Shown here in pieces: positions 10,510 to 21,024 of a stretch of 64,000 bases of DNA. The notes beneath the pieces are model-generated. The model worked only from the letters and a program-made list of their open reading frames with translations. It ran no database searches and was not told the DNA's origin. The first letter of the stretch is position 1. Every line of letters starts with the position of its first letter. The DNA is from Muscardinus avellanarius. Its lineage: Eukaryota > Chordata > Mammalia > Rodentia > Gliridae. The stretch covers positions 38,903,831-38,967,830 of the forward strand of contig OY726563.1 in NCBI GenBank assembly GCA_963383645.1, written 5' to 3'. The position numbers and the translations under genes are program-made.

Positions 10510-11427
10510 TTAATTGTCTGTTGGATGGAAACTCTTGCTTCTCTGGTTCTGGTGTGTGTTACCTATTTCTTCTTTGTAGTTAATCTCTTTGAGTATTTTC
10601 TCTAGTGCTGGTTTTGAAGACATAAATTCCTTCAGTTTCTGTTTGTCGTGGAAGCTTCTTATTTCCCCATCTAATTTGATAGCAAGTTTTGCTGGGTAGG
10701 AAATTTTTGGCTGGAAGTTGTTTTCTTTCAGAGTTTGGAATATGTTACTCCAAGCCCTTCTGGCTCTCATGACTTGGTTTGGGAAGTCTGGAGTGATTCT
10801 AATTGGCTTGCCTCTGAATGTCACTTGGCCCTTTGTTTTTGTTGCCTTTAAGATTCTCTGCTTGGCTTCCACATTGGTCATTTTGACAATTATGTGGTGT
10901 GGGGATCCTCTTCTCCGATCCTGTCTATAGGGAGTTCTATAAGTTTCCTGGATCTGTGTATCAACCTCTTGCTCTATGTTTGGAAAATTTTCTGCTATTA
11001 CTTCCTTGAAGAGATTGTTGATCCCTTTGGTTTCACTTTCTTTTCCCTCCTCTATTTCAATTATTCTTAGGTTAGCTCTCTTAAAATGGGCCCATATTTC
11101 TTCAATATCAGATTCCTGCTGTCGGATATTTTTTCCTAGATTAGAAACTATGCGTTCATTTTTGGAATGATCATCTTCTAAGAGCGAGATTCTGTTCTCC
11201 ATGTGGTCTAATCGGTTGTTTGTGCTTTGAATTGAGGCCTTTACTTCATTCATTGCATCCTTTATCTCTTTTTGGCTCTCTCTGAGTTCTTTTCGAAGCA
11301 CCTCTATTATTTCTACAGTTATTTTCCTGATTTGATCTTCTAGAAATCTCTGATTTTCTGTTTTATCGGGTTCTGATATTGTGGGGTTGTGGACATTCAT
11401 TGCTCCAGTATTATTCCTCTTTCCCAT
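10510..11427 (-). CDS. L1 ORF1 protein, uninterrupted
   Basis: This encodes a 305-residue LINE-1 ORF1p, the RNA-binding chaperone that forms trimers on L1 RNA in cytoplasmic particles. I chose the ATG at 11427 (MGKRNNTGAMN). The frame is open 15 codons further upstream, but only from a GTG. Residues about 27-110 form a heptad-rich coiled coil (RKELRESQKEIKDAMNEV). About 116-200 form the RRM-like domain (ANLRIIEIEEG, PHHIIVKMTNVEAK). About 215-285 form the C-terminal domain with ARRAWSNI and SYPAKLAIKLDGEI. The frame ends at a TAA (10510-10512). Length is normal for the family. The copy cannot move by itself, because no ORF2 follows. Whether it is transcribed is unknown. Confidence 0.9.
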   Translation of the reverse strand: MGKRNNTGAMNVHNPTISEPDKTENQRFLEDQIRKITVEIIEVLRKELRESQKEIKDAMNEVKASIQSTNNRLDHMENRISLLEDDHSKNERIVSNLGKNIRQQESDIEEIWAHFKRANLRIIEIEEGKESETKGINNLFKEVIAENFPNIEQEVDTQIQETYRTPYRQDRRRGSPHHIIVKMTNVEAKQRILKATKTKGQVTFRGKPIRITPDFPNQVMRARRAWSNIFQTLKENNFQPKISYPAKLAIKLDGEIRSFHDKQKLKEFMSSKPALEKILKEINYKEEIGNTHQNQRSKSFHPTDN

Positions 11428-12221
11428 GATTTCGGATGTTTGTGCCTTCTCTGGGTTCTTCCCTTGGGTCACTATGACTTCACTTAAGGTGTTCTGGATC
11501 TCGAGTCTGTAGTATCTCAGACCCCACTACTCCTTTACTGGGTTGTATCACAGTGTCTCCAGCCCAGAGAGTCAATAGAGGCTGCTTTAGACTGTGGGGG
11601 GTGCCAGGTTGCATGTTCTCCTATGGTGTGATATCTCTGCCACCGCCCCTCCCCCACTGGGTCAAGTCCCAGGGAGTACAGTACTGGGATTTCTCCTCTG
11701 TGGCCCGCAATTTGACTCACTGTTCTTGAGTACACAGATGTAGCTGTACTGGATTCGGTGAATTCTCTGCTGCTGCCGCCAGTGGCAATATGGCGCTGCT
11801 GCTATGCCCTCGGCCCTGAGGCTGGCGTATTTTTTCTTGGTTTTGATTTCGACTCTGAATCCCTGCAGCGTGTGCTGAGCTCAGCCACTGGGAGCTTTAG
11901 ATGCTCCCTGCGCTGAAAAATCCCGCCTGGCTGTTCTGCAGCGGCTCACCTCGGCTTGCTGTAGCCGTTCGGTGAAGTTGCCGCTGCCGCCAGCAGTATG
12001 GCGCTGCTGCCGCATCCTCGGGCGTGAGGCCCGTGTATCTCCTCTGTGGCTCTGAGCTCTGTTCTCAGTCCTCTTTCTCTCTGGAGCCTGGTGATTTTTT
12101 TGTTTCTCTGGTGATGGTGTTTTCTGGCTATGAAAGGCGCTGGTTTTGTGGTAATGGAGATTGGTTGTTAGCAGGGCTCTTAAGCCCCGCTTTTCTCGGT
12201 CACCATCTTCCCGGAAGTCCC
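11428..12221 (-). promoter_or_regulatory. L1 5'UTR / internal promoter region
   Basis: It is GC- and CpG-rich compared with its surroundings, as expected of an L1 internal pol II promoter. Two related stretches of roughly 70-90 bases (about 11738-11826 and 11961-12033) share ctgccgccag, atatggcgctgctg or a near match, and a ctcgg-cgtgaggc tract, so there is an internal two-copy repeat spaced by about 205 bases. Activity is inferred only from family knowledge. Confidence 0.7.
12202..12209 (-). promoter_or_regulatory. YY1-like motif at L1 5' end (degenerate)
   Basis: Read on the minus strand, aagatggt lies at about +13 of the element, where other L1 families place a YY1 site (aagatggc) that positions initiation. 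The last base differs from the usual motif. Confidence 0.4.
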
Positions 12222-12235
12222 CTGTATCTATTTAT

Positions 12236-12430
12236 ATATGTTAACTATATCTTGTTTACAGTCAGATCATCTGAAGTACAGTCGGATCATCTCATCCAAT
12301 CTCTTTAACACTTTCTATGTTTTAAACCTGGCCATCATATAAAAACTACATTACACACAAGACATACCACCAGACCTCAGAAATATGGATATTATTTGGA
12401 AATTATGGACTTTGGATATACCAAACAATA
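12236..12430. other. Unassigned sequence
   Basis: A near-repeat (cagatcatctgaagtac and cggatcatctcatcc) is visible near 12262-12300. Nothing else was recognised. Confidence 0.5.
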
Positions 12431-12562
12431 ATACTAGCTTGGCATGGTTGTGCATGCCTGTAATCCCAGTTCTCGGGAGGCTAAGACAGGAGGATCACAG
12501 GTTTGAGGCCAGGTTCAGCAACTTAGCAAGACCCTGAGCAATTTAGTGAGATCCTGTTTCAA

Positions 12563-12769
12563 AATAAAAAATAAAACTGTATAATCTCAGCATTTGGGAG
12601 ACTGAGACAGGAGGATCATGATTCACATACAGCCTCAGCTACTTAGTGAGGCCCTTTGCAACTCAGTGAGACCCAGTTTCAAAATAAAGAATAAAAAATA
12701 GGGGTGGGAGTATAACTCGGAGGTAGAATGCCCCTGGGTTCCATCCACCAGTACCATAAAAAACAAAAA

Positions 12770-12812
<43 letters not shown>
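12563..12812 (+). mobile_element. B1-dID SINE, type B, with (AAAT)n tail
   Basis: It contains acagcctcagctacttagtg and caactcagtgagacc and the aataaagaataaaaaatag linker. Its tail has expanded to (AAAT)n at 12767-12812. Confidence 0.88.
12767..12812 (+). repeat. (AAAT)n microsatellite
   Basis: About 11 AAAT units have grown from the SINE tail. Confidence 0.97.
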
Positions 12813-12862
12813 CAGGACTGGAAGTGTGGCTCATAGGTAGAATAACCAGTAACAAAAATAAA

Positions 12863-14024
12863 AATAATAATAATAAAATGAGAAAAATCTCATCAGTTGT
12901 CTCTTGTTGCCAAAGTATAGTAGCAAAATGAAGGGATAGAAGCACTAAGTAACTGCAGTCATTTTCATGGAGAGAGAAGTGGGACTTGACTTTCATCCCA
13001 GTAGACTTTCATCTACTAAGTCTCTGAATTGACAGAGAAATAAAGCAAGCACGTGGAAGACACATTAGGATCAAAGCCAAGTGCGGTGAACCCCATTTCC
13101 CTCTGGTTAAACTATCAGTGTTCTGTGCTCTTTTTTCCGGTCTCAGCGTCTGCTGTTTGTTTGCCTCTTCATGGCCCATCAAAGCTCTGTCCGGCATCTG
13201 TGCTTGTCCAGCACTCTGTTCCCAGCCACCCAGAGCCAGCTCAAGTGCCTGCAAGTACCTGCTCTTCCATTATATAAAACTTCACAGCCATTGTAAAAAA
13301 AAAAAAAAAGGTGTGTTTACATGATTCCCAGAAGCCAGCCCTCTCACCAATAAGTCTTACAAAACTTGGGTTCTCAATTTTGCTAATTAACCTGGGAAAA
13401 GCTATGGACGTGGAAATTTCCTGGGTTTGTTTGTTCATTCATTTTTCACTCATTTCTCTCTTTCTCTGATTTCTCTCCATACTCTATCCTGCATCTTCAT
13501 TCCTTTTTTGGGGGTATGAGCAATATTCTATTGTCAAAAAGGGGGGACATTTCAGAACGCTGAGGGGAGTAATTGAATTTACAACATCCATCACATCATG
13601 TATGTTCATAACTCTTCTGTACCACATCACTCAACATCCTCTAGGGGCTGAGATCAACAGCAGTTGGGTAGTCTTTCTAATGAAACTCTCCACGTCCATG
13701 CATAGTGAACCATGTAGACATCTATCCATGTGTTTCCAGCTCTATCTGCAGTAAAGACATCCTGACTGATGACCCATACATCTGGGCTATATAGATAGGT
13801 TATTGGAGATAGCTGTCCTGGACTCCAGATAGTGTCATTTGGAAGGATAGACCATCCCTCTTACTTGATCTGATCCCAGGTCTATCTGGTAGCAATTCTG
13901 AGAGTTATTTGGGTTTTCATAAGGTTCCCTGCAGAGGAGAGAATGCATCAACAACAAGACAAAAAGTTTTAGCCTAAGCAATAGTATGAGTTTTCTCATA
14001 AATTTATAAATTGGTATTCTATTT

Positions 14025-14028
<4 letters not shown>
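12863..14028. other. Unassigned sequence with an internal poly-A
   Basis: An A15 run at 13295-13309 follows ttatataaaacttcacagcc. The upstream ~300 bases could be a retroposed transcript, but no target duplication was found and frames are short. The remainder (13310-14028) matches nothing I recognise. Confidence 0.4.

Positions 14029-14068
<40 letters not shown>
14029..14068 (+). repeat. (CA)n microsatellite
   Basis: Twenty uninterrupted CA units, not attached to a SINE. Confidence 0.97.
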
Positions 14069-14074
<6 letters not shown>

Positions 14075-14094
14075 CACACATCTTCTATGAGTTT

Positions 14095-14562
14095 ACATAG
14101 TGGAGTAGATTAATTATCCCCCCAGAAAAACATTATATCAGGTTCTTATTCCTAAAAATTGTAAATCTAATCTTATTTTGGGAAAAAGGTATTTGTAGGT
14201 ATGATTAAATATCTTATGCTAGAGAGATTATTTTATATAAAGCCCTAAATTCATTCATATGTGTCTTTAGAGATGGGGATTATTTGAAACACATCAAGGA
14301 GAAGACAATGTGAAGATGGAATCAAGAGACTTGCAGATGCTGGCCTTGAAGTTTGGAGTGATGTGTCTATAAACCAAAGAATACTGGCAGCCCTTGGAGC
14401 TGGATGAGGAAAGGAACAAACTATCCCCCAAGGGAGCATGGCACTGCCAATAGTTTGATTTTGGTACAGTGCCACTCATTTCAGAGTTCTGTGCCTAAAG
14501 CTTTTTTTTAATGCCACCAAATTTGTAATTTGTTATGTTAGCCACTGGAAACTGATATGCCT
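14095..14562 (+). mobile_element. MaLR (MLT1-type) LTR
   Basis: Forward LTR phrases appear in order: tattccccccag-like start, cttattttgggaaaaaggta, ggagaagacaatgtgaagat, gtttggagtgatgtgtctat, and a degenerate ttgtaatttgttatgttagc end. It is a solo LTR with no internal region. Confidence 0.6.
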
Positions 14563-16079
14563 AGACTATGTAAAATCCTGAGAATCTGTTCAAATCTGGG
14601 GGCACTGACCAAATGGAGATCCTAGACTATGATATGATACCAAGGGAACGGTGCCCCGGAAAGTTCTATTGAAGTAGCCAGCATCTCTTTCTGAATATCA
14701 ACTTCATCCATCTTAGTGTCAATAGTGTTTATTACAGAGATGCATTCTTACTTGAATATAAAATTCCATTAAACCATAAACTATTAATCTAAAAGATGAA
14801 AAATCAGCTAAGACATATCGAACACTTACAATTTGCCAGGGACTGTATTAAACATTTATTATGTGTTCATTATTACCCTAGAACAAGGCAAACTGGGCTT
14901 TTCAGAGTCCCATGCTTTGGAATGCATCACTTAAAATCTTCAAAGTTCCCCTCCGGTGGTTGGGAACTAACCAGGGTTGCAGTGTTATTTAAGCAAGGCA
15001 ACCTAAACCTGAACTAGAATTTGCATGGTTCCTAATCCCTGTTTCTTTCCATCAGGGTGGTCTCTGCCTCTCTATTGAGCACACAGAGTCAACCAGGTGC
15101 TAGATTGTCTTTGGGCCTCATGCATAAACTTTGGTTCTAAGAAGAGATGTCTAGTAAGAAGAGATGCCTAGCAAGCAGATCACTCATGCTGATCTACACA
15201 ACATTTGCTCATAGGATCACACAAGTTTGGGCCACCAGTATGGTTCGAACAAGTTCAGAGCCCTAAGGCCACTGATGGTTCACCCTGACCCTTGGACTTG
15301 AGCTATGCATGAGCCTGTGGATTGGGTCTCACCCATCCATGTTCTGTAGACATTTATAGTAGCCAAAGGCATCCGGGGTGGTGGCAGGTATCCTTTATCC
15401 TATGCACATTCCTTATTCTAGTATCCAAAATGGCTACCTAAATCCTCTCCATAGGCTTGGTGCCATAGGTCCTTCTATGTCCTCTGAGGGCTTTGGAGAC
15501 TGTTGCTCTACAATGCCTTTCTGATCAGTGCCCTCTCTTACCTTCAATTGATGTGCTGACCCTGTGCTTTTCTTGGTAGGTTTTAAGCAGTTCAGGATGA
15601 GTGATGGCTATCCCTTGCATGAATAGGACCATACTTCTCAGCCTAAAAATAGCCTTGCTTATCCTTCTTTCTAGTGTCACTGTGTAGAAGGCAGGGGTGC
15701 GATCAAATTTGAAAGTTCTCACATTATGGGATGGAAAAATAAGGCCTAAAGAATTCAAAAGAAATATTGCTGTAAATGGGTTTCCATTTTCCTACAAATT
15801 TGGGGTGGGAGTTGCATTTGTGGAATTGTAAACAAAACAGTAACAATGTCTAAGAGAGAAGTTGGAAGTTAGTGTTCATAGGTAACCCAATGGATGATGA
15901 AATATTACCAATAGTGATATAAAGCAACATTAAATAAATGGTGTTAGGAAACTATAGAAGCAAAAAGATCTATACCGTTCCAGTCCAAACAGGTTCCCAA
16001 ATGCCACAGCAATGTGAAGAATAATAAGAATATTGCACTGAATCTTTATATTGCTTTGGGTAATATGAAAATTTTAACA
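14563..16079. other. Largely unassigned; small MIR/L2-like piece at 14815-14880
   Basis: The phrase aacacttacaatttgccagg resembles a reversed MIR/L2 end. The rest, including the 77-codon minus frame at 15525-15758, has no recognisable motif. Two imperfect copies of agaagagatg lie near 15139-15165. Confidence 0.4.
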
Positions 16080-16284
16080 TCTTTTTTGCAGGTCTGGGGA
16101 TGGAACCCAGGGACATTCAACCTCCAAGCTACACCCCTGCCCTATTTTTATTCTTTATTTTGAAACCAGGTCTCACTGAGTTGCAGAGGGCCTCACTAAG
16201 TAGCTGAGGCTGTCCACGAACCATGGTCCTTCGGTCTCAGCCTCCTGAATGCTGGGCTTACAAGCGTGTGCCACCACACCAGGC
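16080..16284 (-). mobile_element. B1-dID SINE, type B-like, minus strand
   Basis: The ID half is ggggatggaacccagggaca. The B1 half has the type-B reading ctcactgagttgcagagggc and gtccacgaacc, ending gccaccacaccaggc. It is weakly flanked by attttaa on both sides. Confidence 0.9.
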
Positions 16285-16487
16285 TCGAATATTTTAATAT
16301 ATTAATTCTCCTAATTCATGAGCACAGGATATCTTTCCATTTATTTGTGTCTTCTTTGATATTTTCATCAATGTTTTATAGTTTTTAGTGTACAAATCTT
16401 CTGCCTTCTTGGTTGAATTTATTTCCAAGGATTTTATTTTATTGGTGCTATCATAATAAAATAAATTTTCTTAAAATTTCTTTCTTG

Positions 16488-16690
16488 AGCCAGGCATGGA
16501 GGCGCATGCTTGTAATCCCAGTACTTGAGAGGCTGAGACAGGAGGATTGCAAATTTGTGGCCAACTTCAGCTTCTTGATGAAGCCCTCTGCAATTTAGTG
16601 AGACCCTGTTTCAAAATAAAAGAATAAAAATAGAGCTGGGGTGTAGCTCGGAGGTAGAATGCCTCTGAGTTCAATCCCTAGTACCGCAAA
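16488..16690 (+). mobile_element. B1-dID SINE, type A
   Basis: It is complete, from gagccaggcatggaggcgca to the ID half and caatccctagtaccgc, and lies inside the old L1. Confidence 0.92.
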
Positions 16691-16751
16691 AACAAACCCC
16701 CAAAGTTCATTTTTATCTAGATCTTTCTGTGTATAAAAAACACTACAATTT

Positions 16752-16965
16752 TTTTTAAAATTCCCTCCCCATTCCCCATCCCTCCTTTTCATGTTTGGCC
16801 TGGTGATTGACTTTGATATGTTTGTTAGTGTACATTTACTTTTTATTTATTGGGTAATCATACATCATTATATGAACACATCACATACATGCACACATCA
16901 CACATTTAGCCCTTCCCCAATTCATACCCCATTTCCTCCCTTCCCCTCCCTTCTCCAAGTTTTAT
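16752..16965 (-). mobile_element. Two adjacent young L1 3'UTR pieces
   Basis: The segment 16755-16830 (ttccctccccattccccatc to gattgactttgatatgtttg) lacks the L1 terminus. The segment 16838-16965 starts at a terminus-like tttatttattgggtaatcat and covers an overlapping part of the 3'UTR. Both lie within the old L1, so this is either two insertions or a rearranged one. Confidence 0.65.
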
Positions 16966-18202
16966 ATATTGATTTCATACTCTTCTTTACTGAATTCATT
17001 TATTAGTTCCAGTAGCCTTTTGTGCAATCTTTGGAGTTTCTACATAGGAATATGCCAACTTCAAATAAAGATTACTTCTTATGTTCCAATATGGATGTCT
17101 TTTATTTCTTTTTCTCTTCTTATCACTCTTGCTAGTACTTTCTCTATGTTGAAAATAAATAGTAAGAGTGGGCATTCGTGACTTGTACTGAATTATAGTG
17201 GAAAAGCTTTCAGTTTCTCTCCATTGATTATGATGTTATCTGTGGACCTTTCGTAAATGGCCCTTATTATGTTGAAAAACTTTTCTTTTGCACCTAAACT
17301 CCTAAGAGTGTTTGTTAAAAGAGGATGCAGAACTTTGTGAAATGCTTCTTATGCATCAATCGGAGTGATTGTGTGGTTTTTATCTTTCATTTTGTGAATG
17401 TGAAATATCATATTGAGTGATTTATATAAGCTAAACCAGGCTTTGCAGGGCAGGGTTAAATCTTAATTGGTCAGAATATGTTTGATATGTTGTTGAATTA
17501 AGTTTGCTAATATTTTATTGAGGATTTTTGCACTCATATTATTGAGAGATATTCACCTGTAGTTTTCTTTTCTTTTGCAATGTCTCTGTCTGGCTTAGGT
17601 ATCAATGTAATACTGGCCTCACAGGATATGTTTGGAAGTATTCCCCCTAGCTCTATTTTTTTGGAAGAGTTCAAGACATATTGGTAATAATTCTTGTTGA
17701 TTCACCAGTGAAGCCATTTGATCCTGAGCTTTTCATTGTAGGAAAGATTTTTTAATGACTACTTCAGTCTTTTTGTTTGTTATTGGTTTGTTCAAGCTTA
17801 TATTTCTTCCTGATTCAATTGTGGTAAGTTATATTTTTCTAGGAATTTATCCATTTCCTCTACGTTATCCAATTCACTGGCATATAATTGCTCATAACAG
17901 TCTCTTGTGATCTTTTTTTATTTCTGAGGCATCTGTTGTAAAGTCTTCGCTTTCATTTCTGATTGTATTTATTTGAGTCGTCTTTATTTTTCTTGGTCTG
18001 GCTACAGGCTGGTTTATTTTCTCTCTTTTTCCAAAGTACCAACTCTTGGTTTGATTAATTTTATTTATGTTTGTCTGTCCTTTATTTGATTTATTTTGTT
18101 TTTATCTTTATTATTTCCTTTTTTCTGCTAACTTTGGGTTTAGTTTGTTCTTCTTCTAGCTCCTTCACATATACTGATGGGTTATTGGGGGGATCTTTTT
18201 TT

Positions 18203-18388
18203 TTCTATGTGGTACTGGAGATTGAACACAGGAGTAGTCTACCTCTGAGCTACACCCCCAGCTCTTCTTATTTTGAAACAGGTATTTGCTAGATTTCTGG
18301 TAGTCTCTCTAAATTGCTGAGGCTTCCCTCAAACCTGTTACCCAACCTGTATCCAGGGATTAATGATTAATGGTGTGCGCTACTGCAT
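18203..18388 (-). mobile_element. B1-dID SINE, degenerate, minus strand
   Basis: The ID half is clear (gtggtactggagattgaaca). The B1 half is heavily eroded and ends near ggtgtgcgctactgcatt. Confidence 0.75.
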
Positions 18389-18408
18389 TAAGTTCTTCCC
18401 ATATAATT

Positions 18409-18422
18409 TGTGTGTGTGTGTA

Positions 18423-18467
<45 letters not shown>
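18409..18467 (+). repeat. (TG)n microsatellite
   Basis: An imperfect block then ~21 pure TG units abut the 3' end of the next SINE. Confidence 0.96.
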
Positions 18468-18468
<1 letters not shown>

Positions 18469-18662
18469 ACTGGGACTGAACCCATGGGCATTCTACCTTC
18501 AAGGTATACTTCAGCCCTATTTTTATTCTTTTTTCTGAAACAGGGTCTCAATAAATTGTGTAGAGCCTCACTAAGTATCTGAGGCTGGCCATGAATTTTC
18601 AATCCTCCTGTCTCAGCCTCCCAAGTGCTGGGATTACAAGCATGCATCACCACACCCAGCTT
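18468..18662 (-). mobile_element. B1-dID SINE, type A, minus strand
   Basis: It starts at the (TG)n, with cactgggactgaacccatgg, and ends in catcaccacacccagc. Confidence 0.9.
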
Positions 18663-18663
18663 C

Positions 18664-19059
18664 TCATATACTTTAAATAATCTCTATATTACTTTTAATA
18701 CCCAACACATATAAATGCTATTTAAATAGTTGTTATACTGTATATTTAGGGAATAATCACAAGAAAAAAGTATATGTTCAGTGAAGACACAATTCTTCAA
18801 GGGATATTTTCAGCCAAGCATGGTGTACACACCCATCCATAATCCCAGTAGTTGGGAGACTGAGACAGGAGGATTACGGGTTCAAGAACAATCTCTGCAA
18901 CTTAGCAAGATCTTGTTTTAAAATAAAAAAATAAAATAGGGTTTGGGGTCTAGTTTATAGGTAGAATGCCCATGGGTTCAATCCCCAGAAACAACAGTGA
19001 AAAGAATATTGGTTCGATCCACAAATGTGGAACCCGCAGATACAGAGGACTGGCTGTAT
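18664..19059. mobile_element. MER2-like (TcMar-Tigger) DNA transposon fragment
   Basis: It contains aaatgctatttaaatagttg, a gggaataatcacaag stretch and, past the inserted SINE, ttggttcgatccacaaatgt and ggaacccgcagatacagagg. These resemble the body and terminal inverted repeat of Tigger-related MER elements. Only one end is present. Confidence 0.55.
18812..18998 (+). mobile_element. B1-dID SINE, type A, in the MER2-like element
   Basis: It has a B1 start agccaagcatggtgtacaca and an eroded ID half (gtctagtttataggtagaat). It interrupts the Tigger-like body. Confidence 0.85.
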
Positions 19060-20813
19060 ATGTCTTTTTCTTAATCACTGTATACCTTCAGACAGTAGTG
19101 TATCATTTCACCTATTGTGTGGTTCATGCAGTTTTCAAATGGATTTTGTCTTTTACCTTCTGCTAGAATCTCCCCTGTAAAAGTTCATAGTTTTCCAATC
19201 TGCCTTTAATATGAGGAGGTTGCACATAGTCTTTCTATGATTCTCCCATTTTCAGCATTCCTATTAAATCTTTGGCTTTTCTACTGCAAGCCCAACCAAA
19301 ACCCCAAGAAGAACTGTGGGTTTTCCCACCCATTTCCTACCAAGCTTGCTACTTGCATCAAAGATACCACTCCTAATAAAGTCAGTCTCCCTTGGCAATG
19401 TCTTAAATGAATGAGTATTAAACTTTTTAAAAATTATATTGATCTACAGTTAATAAAGATTATTAGATCACATATGCAAACAGAAAATAGGATGAAATGG
19501 GGGCAAGTAAAATAAAATATTAACATAGAACAAGATAGAAATACCTCTAGGGTGACAAACTTCCATGACAGTAACTTCAGGACATTTTAAAGTCCAAGCT
19601 GTAGTATATTTTCAGTCTATACAGATATATGATCTTTTAATATTTATGACATGGAACAGATGAATTAAGTTAGGGTCTGCACAGATGTGGTTCATGATTC
19701 AGTGAGCTGTTACCACTACTGTAACCAATGGCCACTAATGTAAGGGAGAAAACTTAGTTATGGATATTTATTTTCTGCAGAGATGGTAGAATTCACAAAA
19801 GCATTTTATCTACCAATCAGAGCCAAAGCCCACAACTCAGCGGCTTCTGGTTTTAGCCAGGTATAAAAATAAATTGGAAAAGTACGTTTATGTGAGTTTC
19901 AGCAAATTCCAAATAAGTACCAATAAAAGTTTAAGCTGAACTTTTCCAAGTTCATTTTCCATACAGGAGTCATTCTTCCTAATAACTCACAAAGGGGTTT
20001 GGGTTCTCAGGGACAAAGCAACAAGATATACCCGTGTGTGTCCACTCGGTGAAGCCTCTTCTTGTGCTAGCCAACCAATGCCACATAAAAGCATAAAAGC
20101 ATAACACTCAGTCTTCATCCGGAACCACTTTCCCTAATCCGTCTCCCACCACACTCCACAACCAGCTTCTCTTAATTCTAGATTTGCCCTCAGTTGACAT
20201 TATCTTTGACCACTCAATGTTACAGCATCACCAGTCCTGTCTATCCCTCAGGAGCCTAAAATCCAACACAGGACTCTCAAGCTGCCTACTTGCCAGGTGT
20301 CTCTCAATCCTCTAAGTTGCACAAATCACACCAAATGGGAATTTAAAGTCATAAGGAAATTAAGATTTTATTACAGGAATCACATGTTCCTCAGATATTA
20401 AAAATATTAGAAAAAAGAGAAAAAACATTAGCCACCTCCCACCCTTGGCCCTTTACTGAGGATTTTATTTCAGCCATAATTTACCAACCCTTAAACCAGG
20501 TAGAATACATTTTTGCTTTAACTTGTGCATCTAGGCCTGTTGCCAAATGCATAACAGTTCATCCCTGAGGTAGAGAAGATAGTGGGAGCCACGAGTCAGA
20601 GTTGCTTTGCTCATACCTGCCCTTGTTGTTTCGTAACTTTTTTGTTACCTCTAAAGAGCAAAGGGGCATGGAGAGGCAGGATTCTTAGAGTTCAGTTGAC
20701 CTGAGATCAAGGTTTGAATTCAGAGATTCAAGGTGGAGATTTGAATCCAGATGTTCTAAACCTTTTCAGAGCCAATTTCCCAAATATGTCCTTAATAACT
20801 GATAGCTATAGCT
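19060..20813. other. Unassigned sequence, 1.75 kb
   Basis: No SINE, L1, LTR landmark or long frame. A doubled cataaaag unit lies at 20086-20103. It is the longest SINE-free stretch in the left third, so a good place to test for conserved non-coding sequence. Confidence 0.5.
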
Positions 20814-21024
20814 GAGTGCAGTGGGGCATGCCTATAACCCCAATACTTGAGAGGCTGAGATAGGATCACAGTTTCGAGGTCACCCCCAACAACTTAGGGA
20901 GGACCCCTGCAACTTGCTGAGACCCTGTTTTAAAACAAAAATTTAAAACAGGGCTAGGAGTATAGCTCAGAGGTAGAATGCTTCTGGGTTCAATCCCCAG
21001 AACTATAAATAAATAAATAAATAA
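20814..21024 (+). mobile_element. B1-dID SINE, type A, with (AAAT)n tail
   Basis: The B1 half (gcatgcctataaccccaata) and ID half (ggagtatagctcagaggtag) precede a short AAAT-repeat tail. Confidence 0.9.

Larger units (their letters stand above)
9451..12221 (-). mobile_element. Young L1 insertion with ORF2 replaced by foreign sequence
   Basis: The 5' end (reverse complement gggacttccgggaagatgg) is at 12221 and the poly-A (as T-rich sequence) begins at 9451. Flanks are identical 15-mers, cctgtatctatttat, at 9436-9450 and 12221-12235. The element therefore appears to be one retrotransposition event. It keeps a 5'UTR (11428-12221), an uninterrupted ORF1 (10510-11427) and the last ~165 bases of the 3'UTR (9451-9612), but has no ORF2. 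Instead, 9613-10508 is unrelated, partly from an older L1 in opposite orientation. Confidence 0.85.
12431..12862 (+). mobile_element. B1-dID SINE split by a second SINE (outer copy)
   Basis: The B1 half (12431-12562) and a degenerate ID half (12813-12862) flank a complete inner dimer, giving a two-level nest. Confidence 0.8.
16300..18190 (-). mobile_element. Old L1 ORF2 fossil, minus strand, interrupted
   Basis: The minus strand encodes decayed reverse-transcriptase and downstream sequence. Plus-strand landmarks include ttgaatttatttccaaggat, ccattgattatgatgttatc, ggtatcaatgtaatactggc and ttattggtttgttcaagctt. A SINE (16488-16690) and young L1 3' pieces (16752-16965) interrupt it. Many stops. 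Confidence 0.8.
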
